A DNA stretch of 7,741 nt from contig JACDEY010000040.1 in assembly GCA_013816105.1 (NCBI GenBank), positions 1-7,741 on the forward strand, in the 5' to 3' direction. Within the stretch, counting starts at the first letter, position 1. The number at the start of each line of letters is the position of its first letter. Origin of the DNA: Actinomycetota bacterium (lineage in GTDB: Bacteria > Actinomycetota > UBA4738). Shown here in pieces: positions 6,284 to 7,741 of the stretch. The position numbers were made by a program, and so were the translations under genes. The notes beneath the pieces are model-generated. The model was given only the letters and a program-made list of their open reading frames with translations. It was not told the origin of the DNA and did no database searches.

Positions 6284-7025
6284 GGAGCGACCGGAGCAGC
6301 TCCAGAAGACCGGACGGACGCTGGACGACGACGTCGGCCGACTCGATGAGCCTCCGCGGGGTCTCCTCCGACGAGACGGCAACCTTCACGGTGAGGATGC
6401 CTTCGGTGCGAAGCTCCTCGAGGGCCCGGAAGGCGTCCAGGTCCGCAACGTCATCGCCGGCGTAGAGGCACGCCGCGACCCGGTGCCTCAGCACCTCTCG
6501 CCGGACGACCGAGCCCTTTCCGGGAACGGTCCGGGGGGCCAGCTCCAGCACCATCTTGCCCGGAAGTAACGTGAGCCCGCCGCGGTCCGCGATGCCGGCG
6601 AGCTCGCTTTCCAGGGCCGCCTCGGTGGCGGCCGGATCGGCGGTCTCGCGGAAGTGGACCGCCACGGAGGGCCCCTTGTCCTCCAGGCGAGCTCCGGGAT
6701 GCCTCGCCACGATGCCTTCGACCGCCGGCAGAATGCTCCGCACCGCTCCAGCGCCCACGACGGGGGCGAGGCCGTAGAGCCCGAAGATCTCGACGGAAGA
6801 GACCGGGACGAGCTCCCGGAGCTCCTCCGCCCGGCGACCGGACACGAGGGCGACGACGCCGTAGGCGCGAGAGAGGTCCCCGAGCAGGCGAACGGCATCG
6901 GGCGCGGGACGAGCCATCTCGGGCCTCAACGCGATCTCGGAGAGCGTACCGTCGAAATCCAGCAGGATGGCCGTTCGGATGGGGTCACTGCGCAGGTCGC
7001 CCAGGGTGGCTCCGGCTTCGATCAT
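6276..7025 (-). CDS. otsB: Trehalose-6-phosphate phosphatase (OtsB-type HAD)
   Basis: This 249-residue protein has the usual OtsB length and motifs: DFDGTLSEI (Asp23 nucleophile, Asp25), VSGRR (Ser62), the OtsB-specific LEDKGPSVAVHFR (114-126) and PGKMVLELAP (155-164), Lys170 in PGKGS, and GDDVADLDAF (190-199) for Mg2+. It should hydrolyse trehalose 6-phosphate to trehalose, the second step of the OtsA-OtsB pathway. The segment that usually reads GxHGxE is GLYGLAP (82-88), so the usual Glu is Ala. The ATG at 7025 is the only ATG or GTG start ahead of motif I in the 5' region; a GAGAAG abuts it, too close for an ideal ribosome-binding site. It lies 60 bp downstream of the LytR_C gene on the same strand, so it may be co-transcribed. 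That 60-bp gap holds a short GC-rich direct repeat (TCCGGCG twice) but no clear terminator. Confidence 0.9.
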   Translation of the reverse strand: MIEAGATLGDLRSDPIRTAILLDFDGTLSEIALRPEMARPAPDAVRLLGDLSRAYGVVALVSGRRAEELRELVPVSSVEIFGLYGLAPVVGAGAVRSILPAVEGIVARHPGARLEDKGPSVAVHFRETADPAATEAALESELAGIADRGGLTLLPGKMVLELAPRTVPGKGSVVRREVLRHRVAACLYAGDDVADLDAFRALEELRTEGILTVKVAVSSEETPRRLIESADVVVQRPSGLLELLRSLLN

Positions 7026-7085
7026 CTTCTCAATCGCTGGTCGCCGGAGGAGCCCCGCCGGACCGCCGACTGCCGGGCTCGGTCC

Positions 7086-7637
7086 CTAGGTGGGGGTGTA
7101 GTCGGCGCCCAGGATGACGGTGATGTCGACGTCTGCCGGGAAGGCATCGGGAGCCGCGGTAAGCACCGCGTCGGGGAAGAATCGCTGTTGCATCGCCTGT
7201 GCGGCCGCCTCGGCATCGGGTGCGAAGTACAGGGTGGTCGTCTCCATGGCCTCGGCGTTCGTCGGTTCCTGCATCGAATAGCCGGCTGCCTCCAGCGTCT
7301 CGCTGGTGCTGGCCGCCAGCCCCGTGGTGGAGGTTCCGTTGCGCACCTGGACCACGACCCCCTCGACCTGCGGGCTCTGCTGAGCGCCCGGGGAGGGGGA
7401 AGCGCTGTTCCCCGGCGAGGCCCCGCTTGGTGAAGCGGACGGGGTGCCATCGGTCGGCTCGGAGGTTCTCGGCCCCGGGGCGCCCGCAAGGTCGTCGCTC
7501 GCGTTCGTGTCGAACGCCCTGGCCAGCACGACCACGCCGACCACGACGGCGGCGACGAGCAGGATCGCCCTCAGCGTGGAGGTAGCCAAGGACAGGTAAA
7601 AGCTCGAGTTGGTGGGCGGTTCATGTTTGCCAGCCAA
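7086..7637 (-). CDS. LytR_C-domain membrane protein, VirR-like
   Basis: This 183-residue protein has a short cytoplasmic N-terminus, one membrane helix (about 22-40), a Ser/Pro/Gly-rich linker (about 50-90) and a C-terminal LytR_C domain (about 92-179). The domain begins VVVQVRNGTSTTGLA, the usual VxVxNGTxxxGLA signature, and ends in an ITVILGADY strand. It would be anchored with its domain outside the membrane. LytR_C domains occur in cell-wall proteins, and mycobacterial VirR (Rv0431), of this layout, affects envelope integrity and vesicle release. A role in the wall is inferred from that. The start is the TTG at 7637: an in-frame TGA at 7662-7664 limits the frame and no ATG or GTG lies between. 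GCGGAA just upstream may serve as a weak ribosome-binding site. It follows a probable DUF3263 gene and precedes otsB. Confidence 0.82.
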   Translation of the reverse strand: MAGKHEPPTNSSFYLSLATSTLRAILLVAAVVVGVVVLARAFDTNASDDLAGAPGPRTSEPTDGTPSASPSGASPGNSASPSPGAQQSPQVEGVVVQVRNGTSTTGLAASTSETLEAAGYSMQEPTNAEAMETTTLYFAPDAEAAAQAMQQRFFPDAVLTAAPDAFPADVDITVILGADYTPT

Positions 7638-7657
7638 GGTTCCGCGTTTCCAGCCAA
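7618..7657 (-). repeat. Tandem 20-bp imperfect repeat spanning the LytR_C start
   Basis: On the minus strand, two adjacent 20-bp units (7638-7657 and 7618-7637) both begin TTGGCTGG and both end GAACC, matching at 15 of 20 positions. The second unit supplies the TTG start codon of the LytR_C gene. The first unit supplies the upstream GGAA that may act as its ribosome-binding site. The TTG of the first unit is out of frame with the gene. This looks like a short duplication at a translation start, or a chance similarity. Confidence 0.5.
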
Positions 7658-7661
7658 CGTC

Positions 7662-7741
7662 TCATCCGAAGCCGTGCCGCTCCTGGGCTTCCAACCTGGG
7701 AGCGAAACGCTTCCTCCGGCGGGCGTCTCGCAGCCGACGCA
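7662..7741 (-). CDS. C-terminal end of a probable DUF3263 protein, 5'-partial
   Basis: Only the last 25 codons and a TGA (7662-7664) fall in the window. The visible tail is very basic, reading RRLRDARRRKRFAPRLEAQ and then six more residues. DUF3263 proteins are small actinobacterial proteins of about 70-100 residues with a helix-turn-helix-like core, and they end in a similar RRLRxxRxxR tail. In Mycobacterium the DUF3263 gene Rv0430 lies directly before the LytR_C gene Rv0431, the same order and orientation as here. The stop lies 24 bp before the TTG of the LytR_C gene. The call rests on tail composition plus gene order; another basic C-terminus cannot be excluded. The overlapping minus-strand frame that runs to a TGA at 7621-7623 is a weaker alternative. 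Confidence 0.5.
   Translation of the reverse strand, partial: RRLRDARRRKRFAPRLEAQERHGFG

Noticed and set aside
5405..6382. Minus-strand open frame of 325 codons opposite the GT20 gene
   Set aside because: It overlaps the conserved GT20 catalytic region and the otsB end; no motif is visible.
7026..7085. Possible terminator between the LytR_C and otsB genes
   Set aside because: GC-rich with direct repeats (TCCGGCG twice), but no stable stem followed by a T-run in either direction.

Overview
The window is GC-rich throughout, packs genes tightly on both strands, and starts several genes at GTG or TTG. It most likely comes from an Actinomycetota genome, probably a deep-branching or uncultured one. 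The best lineage clues are the right-hand cluster (a DUF3263-like C-terminus, then a LytR_C membrane protein, the order of Rv0430-Rv0431/virR in Mycobacterium) and a trehalose-phosphate-synthase-like enzyme with actinobacterial-type motifs. These assignments come from reading motifs; no database search was run.

Layout. 1-1419 (+) is the 3' part of a large FG-GAP (integrin-alpha-type beta-propeller) repeat protein whose start lies outside the window. 1446-3362 (+) encodes a large polytopic membrane protein resembling GT-C glycosyltransferases, possibly read from a leaderless transcript. It meets a convergent Rrf2-family regulator gene (3359-3847, -), and the two stop codons share one CTAG palindrome. 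A 95-bp divergent promoter region separates the regulator from a two-gene operon: a HAD-IIB sugar-phosphate phosphatase (3943-4818, +) and a GT20 trehalose-6-phosphate-synthase-like glycosyltransferase (4811-6283, +), overlapping by 8 bp. The GT20 gene converges, again with an 8-bp overlap, on a trehalose-6-phosphate phosphatase gene (otsB-type, 6276-7025, -). Upstream of otsB on the same strand lie the LytR_C membrane protein (7086-7637, -) and the tail of a probable DUF3263 gene (7662-7741, -).

How it fits together. The centre of the window is a disaccharide-phosphate module: one GT20 synthase and two different HAD phosphatases (HAD-IIB and OtsB types). The simplest reading is trehalose synthesis by the OtsA-OtsB route. 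The extra phosphatase, co-transcribed with the synthase, and the non-canonical substrate-loop motif of the synthase leave room for a different or additional glycosyl phosphate product. The divergent Rrf2 regulator carries three cysteines suited to an Fe-S cluster, which raises the possibility of redox, NO or iron control of this module. The flanking genes (FG-GAP surface protein, GT-C-like membrane protein, LytR_C protein) all point to the cell envelope. No RNA genes, CRISPR arrays, insertion sequences or clear intrinsic terminators were seen.
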